From assembly GCA_036872755.1 (NCBI GenBank), contig JAVHNS010000020.1, positions 62,001 through 126,000 of the forward strand: a stretch of DNA of 64,000 bases. Reading direction: 5' to 3'. The position numbers and the translations under genes are program-made. This document shows, piece after piece, positions 24,696-35,822 of this stretch. Each line of letters opens with the position of its first letter. Position 1 is the first letter of the stretch. Under the pieces are notes generated by a model. That model did not search any database. It saw nothing but the letters and a program-made list of their open reading frames with translations, and was not told the origin of the DNA. This DNA is from Orbilia blumenaviensis. Its lineage: Eukaryota > Ascomycota > Orbiliomycetes > Orbiliales > Orbiliaceae.

Positions 24696-26364
24696 ATAAT
24701 AATAAAAAAATAAAAAATAAAAAATTTTGTGCCGAGGATTCAGTGACGTCGGACGATTATCATGGCCTGGCCATACGGTTAACGTGCGTATATGTATGCA
24801 TGACATCTTGTATCGAGCTCTGATCTACCATGCGCTACTGCATCCATGTGTCTTTCCGGCTGCAACGGTTTTTCCCTTCGTGCCTTCTTCCTTTTGGTTT
24901 TCCCTGGTCGGTATGTATTGGTGCGCCACAGTTCATACCATTTACCCCATTTACCTTGATCTTGATACTGATCAAGAGGGATGACTCCGATATCTGTGTA
25001 TTTTCTCTCTCTTTTTTTTCTCCACGCGGTCAGACTGCGGGAGGTGCACTGAACCTGGAGCAAATCCTGCTTTTTCCTCTCTTCAGAAGGAGAGAGGAAT
25101 CAATGCGTTGTATGTGGTTTGGCCGGCAGGGATGTGGGACTTTGACGATGACGTCGGGCCTGGCGTTGTCCCCAGCCATGGTTTCCACCCCTGTTCAATA
25201 CCTCAATATAACGGAGTACTGGGGCATTGCATTGGCTTGGGATCAGGACTCATGAACTCCATTTTGCCCTGCATCAAAAATTAATGAACAAGAGAAGTCC
25301 ATCCCTGATACTAATACTAATACTCGCGAGGATTCACCAAAACAAAAAACGGAGTACCAAGTCGCGAGTGCGAAATGTGAATACAAGCGCTTCGGACCCT
25401 ATTCCCATTTGACGTAACCCCCATTGCCAGGGTTGAAGCCTGCAAGTGAAAGTTACGAAGCACTCTTCTTCACACCCAAAGACAGGAAGGAAGGCCTTCA
25501 TCAACCAGAAAAGGGCCTGTTACTAACGTGTCATAGGACCTGGGTATTTCTTCTTTTTTCTTTTTTCTTTTCCTTGTCAGTTTCTTGTCCTTATGTCAGC
25601 CGAACCATTGATCTCCTTTGACCATGAAGACCAGGCCGGTGCTTCTCATTGCTAGACCATACACGCATACATAATAATGCTATGGCTCCCCGTTTACGTC
25701 ACAGAAAAAGCCGATTCGAAGAAAAGTGCTGGTTATGTCATGCAAAGCCTGCGATTCGATCGCTCAAGCAAAGCCTGCGAAACAGCGTCATGTTTACGCG
25801 ACAGACCTTCGAGCTTTGACTGGCTTAGCTTAGCTGAGTTGGTCGTAATTGATTGCAACCAAATTTGGTTTTTCTTTTCTTTTCTTTTCGCTGTAAGATA
25901 TCGATGGCTGGTACATGCCAGGTAAGTAGCCCTTTTCTGCCCTGGCTGCCGGCCGGCTAGTGCACTGAGGTTTGTGATATCGTGCATGCATTCTTGGAGA
26001 AGGCGCTGGCTAGGCTGGTTGGTGATGATACGATCCGGGGCGCTGGGTACTTTACTTTACTTGCTTGTTCTGATCATAAAGTGACGGATGGGAGAAAAAT
26101 ACGGAGGCTTTGCAGTGTATAAAGGCACAAGCCTCGCCCGTTGCCATCGAGAAGGGAAAAATAGAGAAATTCCATTCCATCTTCAGATCTTCTTCTTTCG
26201 CTATCCTGCTATCGATATCGATATCGGCATTCGGAATTCGGCTCGCAAGCTAGAATACAATATAGCTATATAGATCCATATCACATTCACTGCGTACTAC
26301 ATTACATTCGCAAATAAGACTGTGTAGTAGATATCGTACTGCCAAATATCAAAAACCAGTCAAA
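23461..26364. other. Long intergenic region with poly(A) tract
   Basis: Almost 3 kb without a supported gene. Open frames (for example 24830-25255, 141 codons) are Phe/Ser/Leu-rich readings of pyrimidine tracts with no domain. From 23590 to 23960 the plus strand is T-rich. Upstream of the next gene at about 26100-26360 there is a likely promoter with TATA-like words (GTATAAAGG at 26114-26125). Confidence 0.5.
24663..24693. repeat. Poly(A) tract, 31 A, followed by (TAA) units
   Basis: A run of 31 A leads into TAATAATAATAA and then A-rich TAAAAAA words up to about 24725. This resembles the tail of a retroposed sequence, but no element body or target duplication is recognised. Confidence 0.9.
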
Positions 26365-27046
26365 ATGCTCTCATCCGCCCTCTTCACCGGTGTCCGGATC
26401 CTCGAGGTCATCATCGCCATCCCCATCATTGGCATGCTAGGATGGTTCATCGACCCTTACGTCGATAACAACCAAACTCCACCAGATGGACTTCTCACTT
26501 TGTTCATCGTTTCCATCCTCGCCTGCGCCTGGGCTTTAGTCACACTCTTCCAATTCCACAGATATCGTAGCGTGTCCGGGCCTTTCATCGCTGTTATTGA
26601 TATCGGCTTTGTCGGTGCCTGGATTGCTGGGATTTATCTCAACAGGGGGATCTCTGATGCCGACTGCTCGAACTTTAGCGTTCCAGTTGGTGTTCAGATC
26701 GGTGACAATACCTACTCTGCGGGTGATAGGTGGAGTGCGTCTGTTAACAGACCTTGTGCTATGTTCAAGGCCAGCTGGGTACGTTATTTACACAGACCCT
26801 CCCCCCTATATATAATTTATGAGATCTAGGAATAAGATTGCTAACAAAATATGGGCATATGTATAGATTCTCTCGATCATCGAATGCGTTCTCTTCTTTG
26901 TCACTTGCTTGCTGAGCTGGACCCTCTACCGCTCTTATAGGTACGATACTAGACACGTCCATAAAGAATATACCGGAGGACGCAGGAGCGGCAGCACCAG
27001 CACTTACTCCTCCCACCGTCGTCACCACAGACACGCTCGTGTCTAA
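26365..27046 (+). CDS. Small four-helix membrane protein, MARVEL-like
   Basis: Exons 26365-26778 and 26867-27046 (197 aa). The 88-nt intron (GTACGT...GTATAG, GCTAAC branch site) is in phase 0 and joins ..KASW|ILSI... Four hydrophobic helices are visible, at about residues 11-27, 44-62, 73-91 and 138-160. A loop between helices three and four carries paired cysteines (DADCSNF and RPCAMF), and the short tail is basic and rich in Arg, His and Ser. The size, four spans and disulfide-like loop match the MARVEL/SUR7-like proteins that organise membrane domains in fungi. The exact role is not readable. Confidence 0.75.
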
Positions 27047-28462
27047 ATCAATAATTACAATAAGAAATAAAAATAATAAGAAATATATCTATATCTATAT
27101 TACTTCCGGAGCTTCTTTATGGGGGCCGAAGGAGTTAATATAAATATCAAATTATATATCATCTGATATATATATATATATCCCTGGTGCACGGACGGCT
27201 TCTGCGGAACGACCAAAATATTCTTTTTTTTTATTACCCCTCCCTCTACTTACCTGATACAACGATATCACTCTGGCAAAGAAAAGATAGAAGCTAATAT
27301 GTTCACAACTCGTCAACTTCTTTGTTGTTCGTTGTCGTTTTTTTTTTTGATTTTATACAGCCGCGGATACAAACATTAAGCATATCCCTTGATTAATCAT
27401 CGAGATGTTTCTTCAATACTGCGAGTGCAATATCAGATCTCTCTCTGAAGACAAGATACTATTGCCACACATACCGATCGATCTCTCTTTCGCGAATTCG
27501 CTTTTGCATGCACTGCACTGCTTTGATACGAAGAATACCCATCCTTTCGATCGATTCACAACCCTCTCTACTACGAATTGTTACGGTTTTATTTGTTTCC
27601 TTTGTTACTCCACATTAATTAATGAAATGAAATGATTTGGGGGGGAAAGGTCGTTTTTCAATTTAGCATTTGGGGGGAGAGTTCAAACTACGATGGCCAC
27701 TGGTGGTCAAGATGCATTGTCTGAGTTTACTGTCTATTGATTTTCCTTCTAGTTTTATTCATGAATCCACTGGATTTATTAATGCATTATGGCCCTACTT
27801 TTATACTATCTACTTGGTTTGTCCATGTTATCATTGATTAGGTAACTAGCGGTTGGATTGTTGAGCAATATTATAGCTTAGCTATTGCTAGCCTATATAT
27901 ATTAAGCCTGTAATGAATGAAACGCCCTATTCTTCTCCTATCAATACTCAAGTAGCTATCAATTCGACATACCCCGTAAAAAACACCTAGTCTCACAGTA
28001 TCTACCAATTGTACTTTCCTGGTGGTATAGACAGCTATAGTTGCAGTTGCAGGCTGCAGCTGCAACAAGACTGGACCTTTGATAGGCCCGGATGGCAGTT
28101 AGTAAAATGTGTTGTCGACCAACTGCAACCTCGCCAGCGCGGTGAGGGACTTCTTGCTTTTGGAGAAACGTCGACCGACAGCTTCTTTCTGAGTTAGCCA
28201 GAAGGAACGGGGAAAAAAAAAAGAAACCTCCAAAAACCCACCATCACCCACCCGACAACATCATATTCCCGGCCTCAAAGCTTCCCCCCTTCCAAAGGTA
28301 TCGATACCTTCATAGTTAGCTGGTGCCCAACCACACCTGTCCTTGCAGTGGCTGCTGGCAATTAGATCAGATCAGAGCATTGCATTGTCTTGGGAGGGAC
28401 TCTCCAAAAATTATAATAAACCCCAGCTCATTCATTGCATTTCCCTCTCGCTAACAACTTAG
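27047..28462. other. Intergenic region between membrane protein and WD40 gene
   Basis: No supported gene. AT-rich, with a (TA) run at 27169-27181 and an ATCTATATCTATATT repeat near 27085-27100. The last 250 bases are the likely promoter of the WD40 gene, with a possible 5' leader rich in A and C. Confidence 0.5.
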
Positions 28463-28882
28463 ATGCCGTTCGGCCACCACCGTTCCCACTCAAGACAAGA
28501 CCGCGATCCTTCTTCGCAGGGTCCCGAACAGCTTCACACCTCCGGAGCTCTTCTCCAGGCCGCTCAGACGCTTTCTTCTATCGGGAAGCCTTCAACTTAC
28601 CATCCGGCCGCTCAAGGCCCGAATCTTGTTGCCCAACAGCAGCATCAGCAACAGCAGCAACAGCAGCAACAACAGTCGCAACTTCACCACCATCTCCACC
28701 ACCCCACTTCCCCGCCTCAACTTCCGTCCGGGTCATCGACTGCCCAATCTCCAATGTCTTATCATCAAAATCCACAACTGAACCCGGGAGGGTACGGTGG
28801 GTACGGCGGTGGAAACTATTCATCCACGAGCCCTCACCCAGGTTCTGCTATGCAAGCTCAACAGCCATACGGTGACCCGCAG

Positions 28883-28914
<32 letters not shown>

Positions 28915-29619
28915 ACAACAGCAACAGCAACAGCAGCAGCAGCAGCAGCAAGATTTCCAAAGACAGAATTCCTTTAGAACACACGAAGGACATGGTCCAC
29001 CACTACAACCCCAACAGCATTCCCAAAGGCCACCTCCCCAGCCTCAATATAACGAGTATTCTTCGCCTATCCACATACACCAACCCCAACAGCCCCCACC
29101 TCCTCAGCAACAGCAAGGGTATCAGGCATACCCCGGTGCTGGGGTCTCCAGATCACATACCACAAGCGCAAACCTATCGAGATCGAACACTTTAGCCTCT
29201 GCTCATCCTCCGGCCGGCGAACCGGATGCTAATGCTCTCTACGGTGATGCGAATACCAAATACTTACCGATCACACATATGCAATCGTCTTCAGCTTCGA
29301 ATCTACCAGACCCTTCGCCATCCTCTGGCTACAGGAAATACGCGCCAGGTGGTAATATGGGTGGTCAGGACCTTGGCATCGCAGGAGGCTTTTCGCTCGA
29401 TGTGCAGTCCAGACAAGGCCCGATAACAGAGGCTCCACCAAAGGAGGTGCAGAGGGGAAGTCACTACTACACGCAGTGGCCCAGTTATGCTATTGATTGG
29501 TGCAAATGGCCCATCTACGGAAGTCCAGGTGCTAGTGGCTACGCTGGACAGAGCGGAGTTGGGAGGATTGCCCTGGGCAGTTACAGCGAAGATGGACATA
29601 ACTACGTAAGCTTGCCCAC

Positions 29620-29672
<53 letters not shown>

Positions 29673-30946
29673 CGAGTACTACCTGAGGCCTGGTTTGTCC
29701 CTGAGGCTGAAGCTAACCTTGTGGGGTTACACAGATATCTATCTTGAACACAGCCAGTAAGGTGATAAACACAGACAGCCACCCACGAGGAGAATCAACT
29801 CTTGAGATCACAAAATTCGCGGAAGCTACCTTGACATACCCGATAACGAGAATCCTCTGGGAACCCCCAACTCAATCTAAACCGCTTACAGATCTAATCG
29901 CTACGGCGGGCGACCATCTACGGCTGTGGTCTCTGCCAAATGCTGCCCCAGCAGCTATCTCCACCCCTACTAGCTCTATTACCTCGCGACCAAACCAGTC
30001 GAGTTCCGATCTCCCTACTAAGAAGCTATCACAGCTCGCCCTTCTATCCAACTCCAAGAGTACAGACTTTACCGCACCACTGACGAGTTTGGACTGGAAT
30101 CCGATTAGCCCTTCTCTCATAATCACTTCTTCGATAGATACCACCTGTACCATTTGGGATATTCCCAGCTTAACCGCAAAGACTCAGTTGATCGCTCACG
30201 ACAAAGAGGTCTTTGATGTACGGTTCATGAGCGGATCGGTGGATGTATTCGCGAGTTGTGGTGCTGATGGCAGTGTTCGCATGTTCGATCTTAGAAGTTT
30301 GGATCACAGTACGATTATCTATGAGCCGACAGTGAAGGCGGATGGAGGTGTTGCTCCTAGCCCTGGCGGCGTGAACCCCATTGGAGGGACTGGTGGAGTC
30401 GGTAGTACGCTCCAGGGTCCTCCTCCTTTGTTAAAGCTCGCAGGTGTGTTACTATTCCCTCTTTAAGCAAAATTCTAGAGTAGCACTAATCATATCATAG
30501 CTTCGCCTCACGAGGGTCATCTTCTTGCGACGTTCGCCGATCAATCAAACATTGTTCGAATTCTTGATGTCCGCCAACCTGGCCAGGCTCTGGTGGAATT
30601 GCGAGGAGCGGGCGGGAACATCAACTGTATAGACTGGTGCCCCTACCGTCGTGGTATGATTGCTGGTGGAACGGATGATTCGTTGGTACTGATCTGGGAT
30701 ATGATGAATGATGCATCGGTTGGCAACCCTCATCGTCCTACGAGAGATGAACGGCATGCCCATAATCAAGAGCCTACCTGGAGAAACCCTGTTGCTCACT
30801 GGAAGAGCGAGTATGAAGTTAACAACTTGAGCTGGGCTCCAAGCCTGGGCAACGGGATGGCACTGATGGGTGGTGAACCTGGGAAAAACGCTGGCGAATG
30901 GATTGGATGCTGTGGAGGTAAGGGTGTCTATGGAGTCAAGTTCTAG
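28463..30946 (+). CDS. DCAF7: WD40 protein of the DCAF7/WDR68 (HAN11) family with polyglutamine N-terminus
   Basis: Exons 28463-29605, 29735-30443 and 30501-30946 (765 aa). The WD40 domain occupies about residues 330-765: it starts with the family's ..YAIDWCKWP.. strand and includes a GDHLRLW blade, SLDWNP, TTCTIWDI, DGSVRMFDLR, ADQSNIVRILDVRQP and DDSLVLIWDM. The C-terminus matches the DCAF7 layout, including NNLSWAPS and EWIGCC. DCAF7 is a scaffold that binds DYRK and other kinases and CUL4-DDB1 ligases. The first 320 residues are low complexity, with Gln-rich runs (about residues 56-75 and 138-163) and His/Pro-rich parts; this extension is absent in animal DCAF7 (342 aa). Intron 1 (129 nt) contains 50 consecutive T; intron 2 is 57 nt. 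Both joins keep conserved strands. An insert of about 30 Gly/Pro residues lies in a blade loop before intron 2. Confidence 0.9.
29623..29672. repeat. Poly(T) tract, 50 T, inside an intron
   Basis: Fifty consecutive T occupy the front half of the first intron of the WD40 gene (29606-29734), between the GTAAGC donor and the GCTAAC branch site near 29711. It is the longest homopolymer in the window. Confidence 0.95.
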
Positions 30947-32063
30947 TCGGACTCAGACTCGATGACGGGAAAGAAAGGTGGGGCTCGGCGACAGAAAAGG
31001 ACAAGCGGCCGGTGGTCTGGAGATAATCCGATCCATGAAACGGGGAGGTATAATAAAGGATCTAAGCCAAAAGGATAGCCTAGAATCCTCGGCCACTTAA
31101 GTAGCTTCTCCACTTTTTCAAAAGAAACCTCCTTCGCGATGTCATCCTTATTGATGTTCCTATGGCCTGGGTTAAAAAAAAAGTCGCAGGTCGCTATGGG
31201 TGGGGGGATGGGTAGATCTTTTCTATGTCTAATATAGCAGCGAGGGATATTCGCAGTACCTTTCAACCTGATGACTCCCTTTCATAGTCTTCTCCCCCCA
31301 TTTACTCAAATAGTTCTTCCTCTTCAACTTACCCTTTCCCCATTCTCCGTTGTTTTTTCTTCTTCTTCTTCATGCTACCAGACGATAGTCTTTGCCTTCG
31401 TTTCTGCCTCTTACCACTGCCAGTCAATTAGTCAGTCAGTCAGCATTGTTCGTTCAAAACCATTTCATTTGCAAGCGTCGGGTTTGATTCGAAGTTTAAC
31501 TTATGTGACCGCTTTTTTCCTCCTTCTTATTTTTCCCCTCCCTTCGTTATCTCTTTCTTCTTAAGCTTCTCTTCTTTTCATAATTATTCCCTTTGTGAGG
31601 CTCCTTCGTATACATACTACCGCTACTACCACTAGTACTACTTTTGATCGATTCGCTCGGACCCGCCTACAAAAACAATGAAGATATATACCTCTCCAAG
31701 GGGGAAAAAAAAAATAAATGAGGATACATATGGAACTTGTCCATATAGTCCTGTAAAACATCGATTTATTGTTCATCTTACCATGTCGATATATCAAGAT
31801 TCTAGGTTTATATATATAATCCGTATGAAATATGGGGGGATGTATCGAAGCCCGCCAAGCCATCTGCATCTCGATTTCCAACACTGCGGCTCGGATTGGC
31901 CTGGGCTCGCTCGGCCGGGCCTGAACCTCAACTTCAAACTTCCAACCTTCAACTCAACACCAGACTGCCCCACCATGGGAATCCCGACGTCGGAATCGAC
32001 CATTACCGCCCTATAAAAATAAGATAACGGCATGTAGGGCGCCCAATCAACCGAATCCGAACG
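30947..32063. other. Intergenic region between WD40 gene and COX10
   Basis: No supported gene. Pyrimidine-rich between 31290 and 31580. The stretch 31920-32060 directly upstream of COX10 has many Cs and is its likely promoter and leader. Confidence 0.5.
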
Positions 32064-33593
32064 ATGTCCATTCCTTTCATCGTCTCCAAACCATCCGGCT
32101 TGGTTGTCCAGGGTTTGTTCCGCGGCCTGAGCCATCGGTCGACCGCAACCCGCTTCGGGATTGCAATCCAACGGTCCCGCGTCGCAAGGCCCACGACGCC
32201 AATTGTGCCCCAAAGACATGCCTCCGGATCAGCTTTAAATCTCCCCATGGAGGGGAGGAAGGTCGGGAAGGGGATTGTGAACGATATCCGATATTTCTTG
32301 AACAATGAGGCTCTTTCGAGCCATGCAGGGTCGAACTCGACGTCGACGTCGTCACCACGACGGTTCAGACTCCCCCGGCTTCTTGGACGGAGCCAATCCG
32401 CTTCGTCACTATCATCGCTCTCCACGTCTTCACCTCCACCTGTTAATGCTCTTGGGAAGACCGTTTCCCGACGTACTGCCCAACGTCGAACGTTTAAAGC
32501 CTACCTAACACTTACGAAGCCACACCTTACCTCCCTCGTCGTCTTAACCTCTATGGCTTCTTACTCTCTATATCCGGCTTCCAGTCTTATAACGTCTTCC
32601 GACTTAACCCCAAGCACTACTTTAAGCGCCATGACCCTACTGTTCCTAACAGTCGGCACGGCTCTCTGTTCAGCCTCTGCGAATACCCTCAACATGTTAG
32701 CCGAGCCCCATCTGGACGCCCAGATGACCCGTACTCGCAACAGACCATTGGTCCGGGGTACCATCCAACCTCGAAACGCCCTGCTCTTTGCCATCTTCGC
32801 CGGTGTATCCGGTGTCACCTGTCTTCTCTACGGAACGAACCCTACAGTTGCCGCACTCGGATTGTCCAACATCATCCTCTATGCCGGAGTATACACCCCG
32901 CTGAAACAGAGACACGTTATTAATACCTGGGTCGGCGCCGTCGTCGGCGCCATACCACCACTGATGGGATGGGCCGCCGCAGCCGGTGAATTCGCAACCA
33001 CGGATAGCGTCTACGAAGTCCTATCCCACCCTGGAGGCTGGCTGATGGGCGGACTTCTCTACTGCTGGCAATTCCCCCACTTCAACAGCCTCAGCCACAA
33101 TATTAGACACGAATACGCCGCAGCAGGCTACAAAATGCTGGCATCCGTAAACCCCGCAATGAACGGCCGTGTAGCTGTAAGATACAGCATTGCTTTTTTT
33201 CCAGTGTGTATAGCTTTAAGTCTGTACGGTGTCACGGATTGGGGGTTTGCGGTTGATAGTAGTATTGTTAATGGATGGTTAACTTATGAGGCTATAAGGT
33301 TTTGGAGAAACGTGGGGGAGTACGGAACGGGCAAGAGGTTGTTTTGGGCCAGTGTGTGGCATCTGCCGGCATTGTTGGTTTTAGCCATGGCGCATAAGAA
33401 GGGGCTTTGGGAGGGGGTTTGGAGGTGGGTTAGTGGGAGAGGAGTGATATTAGACGAGGATGAGGACGATGATCAGGAGGAAGGGTATGATTACTATGTC
33501 GCTGAGAGCGGGAAGTCAGTGGGTGGTGGAGCAGCGGGGGATTATGGAGAGGCTGAGGGAGAGGTCTCGATGGTTGCGGGGACCGCGAGGTAG
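32064..33593 (+). CDS. COX10: Protoheme IX farnesyltransferase, mitochondrial (heme O synthase)
   Basis: Single exon, 509 aa. COX10 transfers a farnesyl group from farnesyl diphosphate to heme B, giving heme O, the precursor of the heme A of cytochrome c oxidase. It is an inner-membrane enzyme of the UbiA superfamily. The first 60 or so residues are Arg/Ser-rich with few acids, as in a mitochondrial targeting peptide. The prenyltransferase core runs from about 150 to 440, with the signature N210..EPHLDAQMTRTRNRP228 that binds diphosphate-Mg, the GRVAVRYS segment and seven or so hydrophobic helices, including a QFPHFNSLS loop. Length fits fungal COX10. The C-terminal 50 residues are an acidic, Gly-rich tail (DEDEDDDQEEG) not needed for the fold. 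The ATG at 32064 is the first in frame and gives a good presequence. Confidence 0.95.
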   Translation: MSIPFIVSKPSGLVVQGLFRGLSHRSTATRFGIAIQRSRVARPTTPIVPQRHASGSALNLPMEGRKVGKGIVNDIRYFLNNEALSSHAGSNSTSTSSPRRFRLPRLLGRSQSASSLSSLSTSSPPPVNALGKTVSRRTAQRRTFKAYLTLTKPHLTSLVVLTSMASYSLYPASSLITSSDLTPSTTLSAMTLLFLTVGTALCSASANTLNMLAEPHLDAQMTRTRNRPLVRGTIQPRNALLFAIFAGVSGVTCLLYGTNPTVAALGLSNIILYAGVYTPLKQRHVINTWVGAVVGAIPPLMGWAAAAGEFATTDSVYEVLSHPGGWLMGGLLYCWQFPHFNSLSHNIRHEYAAAGYKMLASVNPAMNGRVAVRYSIAFFPVCIALSLYGVTDWGFAVDSSIVNGWLTYEAIRFWRNVGEYGTGKRLFWASVWHLPALLVLAMAHKKGLWEGVWRWVSGRGVILDEDEDDDQEEGYDYYVAESGKSVGGGAAGDYGEAEGEVSMVAGTAR

Positions 33594-34585
33594 GTTCCTT
33601 TTCATTCGGTCACAGGGAGGAGGGGGGGTCTTTTATATTTTTCTGCGATATAATCTCTACGGAATTCTTCAATTCTTTGTGAGTAACAATACAAAAAGGG
33701 GAGTGTATATATCGTTATATCGTGTATCGCGGATTTCAGATGTATATATGTAAGCCAGTTTCGGCTGCCACCAACTACCACTGAGTTTCAATACCTATTT
33801 ACGTAAGCAAGTTACATCGTCTTTAAGGACAACATTTAAACTGAGAACCTCCGTTTACTTAGGTAGGTACCTACCTTGCCAATATTAATACTGCTGACTC
33901 TTGCGAGATTTACATGGAGAGTGAGACATGTTATATATTCATCTGTATATATACCCATAGACGTCCAGATAGACGACCTATTTATATTCCCCGATCAACA
34001 CATTTTCGCATTGGATCCACGCTAAAAATGCAACAACATGTGCGCAAAACCACTATTTTTACAACCCTCGTGGCCGACAATCGAGAACTATTAACAGTTC
34101 GCGATCCTCAAAAACTTGCAAATTACACCACCTTCCAGGAAGTATGTGTACGCCTATCGTAGATTGTAAAATACTTTCATATTATAAAATGATAGCGATC
34201 GTATGCGAAGGGGACACTGTATACCTTTGGGCCTTGTCGGGGGGAGAAGTATAAATTGAGAGAGGGGGGACGGGGACCTGGACTTGGATTCCTCCTTTCC
34301 CTCCCTTCTAGTAAGATACTTTACTGCTATAGCTTTGAAGTACATGCACGTTATACTCTATCAAATCAATCGATCGAGAGAATACAGCTTTTTGCTTCCG
34401 CATTATATCATTCTATACTTCTGTTAGAATAATCTCTTTGACTTTTGCGAGATTCAATTCCTCTTCTCTGCAAAAAGATAAAAAGTCGCTATTATCGCGG
34501 TTTCCGTGTCTACAGACCTACCCACCTACCCCAGTATCCTACCTTTTTTTCTAAGAAACCACAAAGAAAAAAAAACCGGGACAAA
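33594..34585. other. Intergenic region downstream of COX10
   Basis: No supported gene. AT-rich. The frame that continues upstream of the next ATG (34445-34585) has no ATG of its own and reads through what is likely the 5' leader (A-rich just before 34586). Confidence 0.5.
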
Positions 34586-35590
34586 ATGCATCCAAACCTC
34601 AGTTGCCCTACAAACCCCATTCCCCCTACCCTCTTGGGTTGTTACTATGTTGCTCGCCGCATCTGGTCGTGCAAAGCAAAGGTCAAGGAATATATCTCCT
34701 CGATCCCTACGCGCATTCAAACCCGTGCCAAGAGGGTTAAGAAATCGATCAAGAAGCATTCGAGCCTGCTCAAGAAGCATGCCAGCGATAGCAACAACGG
34801 CCATAACGGCAGAACCAAAAAATGGGAGACTCCATCCCCGCCATCGAGTATTCATATACTCAAAAGAATCGAGGGTGGAAAGGGAAGGCCCGTTGATGCC
34901 CTAGAACTTGAGAAAAGGTTGAAGGAGATCGAGGACTTTTTGAAGGCGCATGAGAAGTCCGGGACACGCTACGATGGTTGCGATGATGATAGTGAGCACC
35001 ACCAGCAGCAGCGAGCTGGTAGGATGAGGAGTCAAAGCGGATATTATTATTCTACCCCGTCTCAAGGTCTCCCGGTTGGAGCTGGAGCCGAAGCCGAGGA
35101 AGACGACCATTTCTCTGTCAGTACTAACGACTGGACTTCCGGCGATGGGAAGGAAAGAGCCGAAATCGACCTTTTCTCGGTTAGTACCAACGATTGGAAC
35201 TCTTATGATGAGAAAGCCGAGGAAAAGGAGGATGTCGAACGCTTTAGTGTCAGCACCAACGACTGGCACACTTGTGACGAATCTGACGAGGATGATGAAG
35301 ATGATGAAGAAGATGAGGAGGAAACTGAGGAAGAGGAAGAAGAAACTCAAATGACGAGCTATCACTTCACCACATCCCCGACTAATGCCTATGGGCGTGA
35401 AATCGAAGAGAATGAATACAGAATTGAAAGAGCGCAGATGCTCGTTTTCGACGACAATGAAGAGGTGAATATGAAGCCTGGCTGTGTGGAGCTAAAAAAT
35501 TGGACATGGTATGTCAATTATGGAGATGATGACCTTGCAGATGGAGATAGGCGTCGGGTTGGGAAGAAGGGTGATGATTTGAGTGGTTAA
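34586..35590 (+). CDS. Unrecognised acidic protein with three FSVSTNDW repeats
   Basis: Single exon, 334 aa from the ATG at 34586 (context ACAAAATGC), the first ATG in frame. The first third is basic and helical, with a hydrophobic and Cys-containing start and Lys/Arg-rich helices (about residues 30-70). The middle has a short Glu/Lys coiled stretch. Three copies of FSVSTNDW begin at residues 176, 197 and 220, spaced 21 and 23 residues, each followed by a variable acidic linker. The repeats are identical in protein but use different codons, so they are kept by selection rather than by recent duplication. A run of about 30 Asp/Glu follows (about 232-255). I know of no family with this motif. 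It looks like a binding motif displayed three times on a disordered acidic chain. Confidence 0.7.
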   Translation: MHPNLSCPTNPIPPTLLGCYYVARRIWSCKAKVKEYISSIPTRIQTRAKRVKKSIKKHSSLLKKHASDSNNGHNGRTKKWETPSPPSSIHILKRIEGGKGRPVDALELEKRLKEIEDFLKAHEKSGTRYDGCDDDSEHHQQQRAGRMRSQSGYYYSTPSQGLPVGAGAEAEEDDHFSVSTNDWTSGDGKERAEIDLFSVSTNDWNSYDEKAEEKEDVERFSVSTNDWHTCDESDEDDEDDEEDEEETEEEEEETQMTSYHFTTSPTNAYGREIEENEYRIERAQMLVFDDNEEVNMKPGCVELKNWTWYVNYGDDDLADGDRRRVGKKGDDLSG

Positions 35591-35777
35591 GTTATTGGTC
35601 CAGGTACTTGGCCTCGACTGTTTTATTCATTTTGTTTCTTCTTCCTTTCGTTCTTTTAATTTTCTTTTCCTTTGTATCTTTTTCTTTTTCCTTTGTATCT
35701 TTTCCTTCTTTTTCATTTCCTTTGTATCTTTCTTTCTTTCTCTTTCTTCTCTTTTCCTTTGTTTTCCTTTGTTTTCC

Positions 35778-35822
<45 letters not shown>

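Noticed and set aside
24830..25255. 141-codon open frame in the long intergenic region
   Set aside because: Reads through pyrimidine tracts (Phe/Ser/Leu runs) with no domain; likely artefact.
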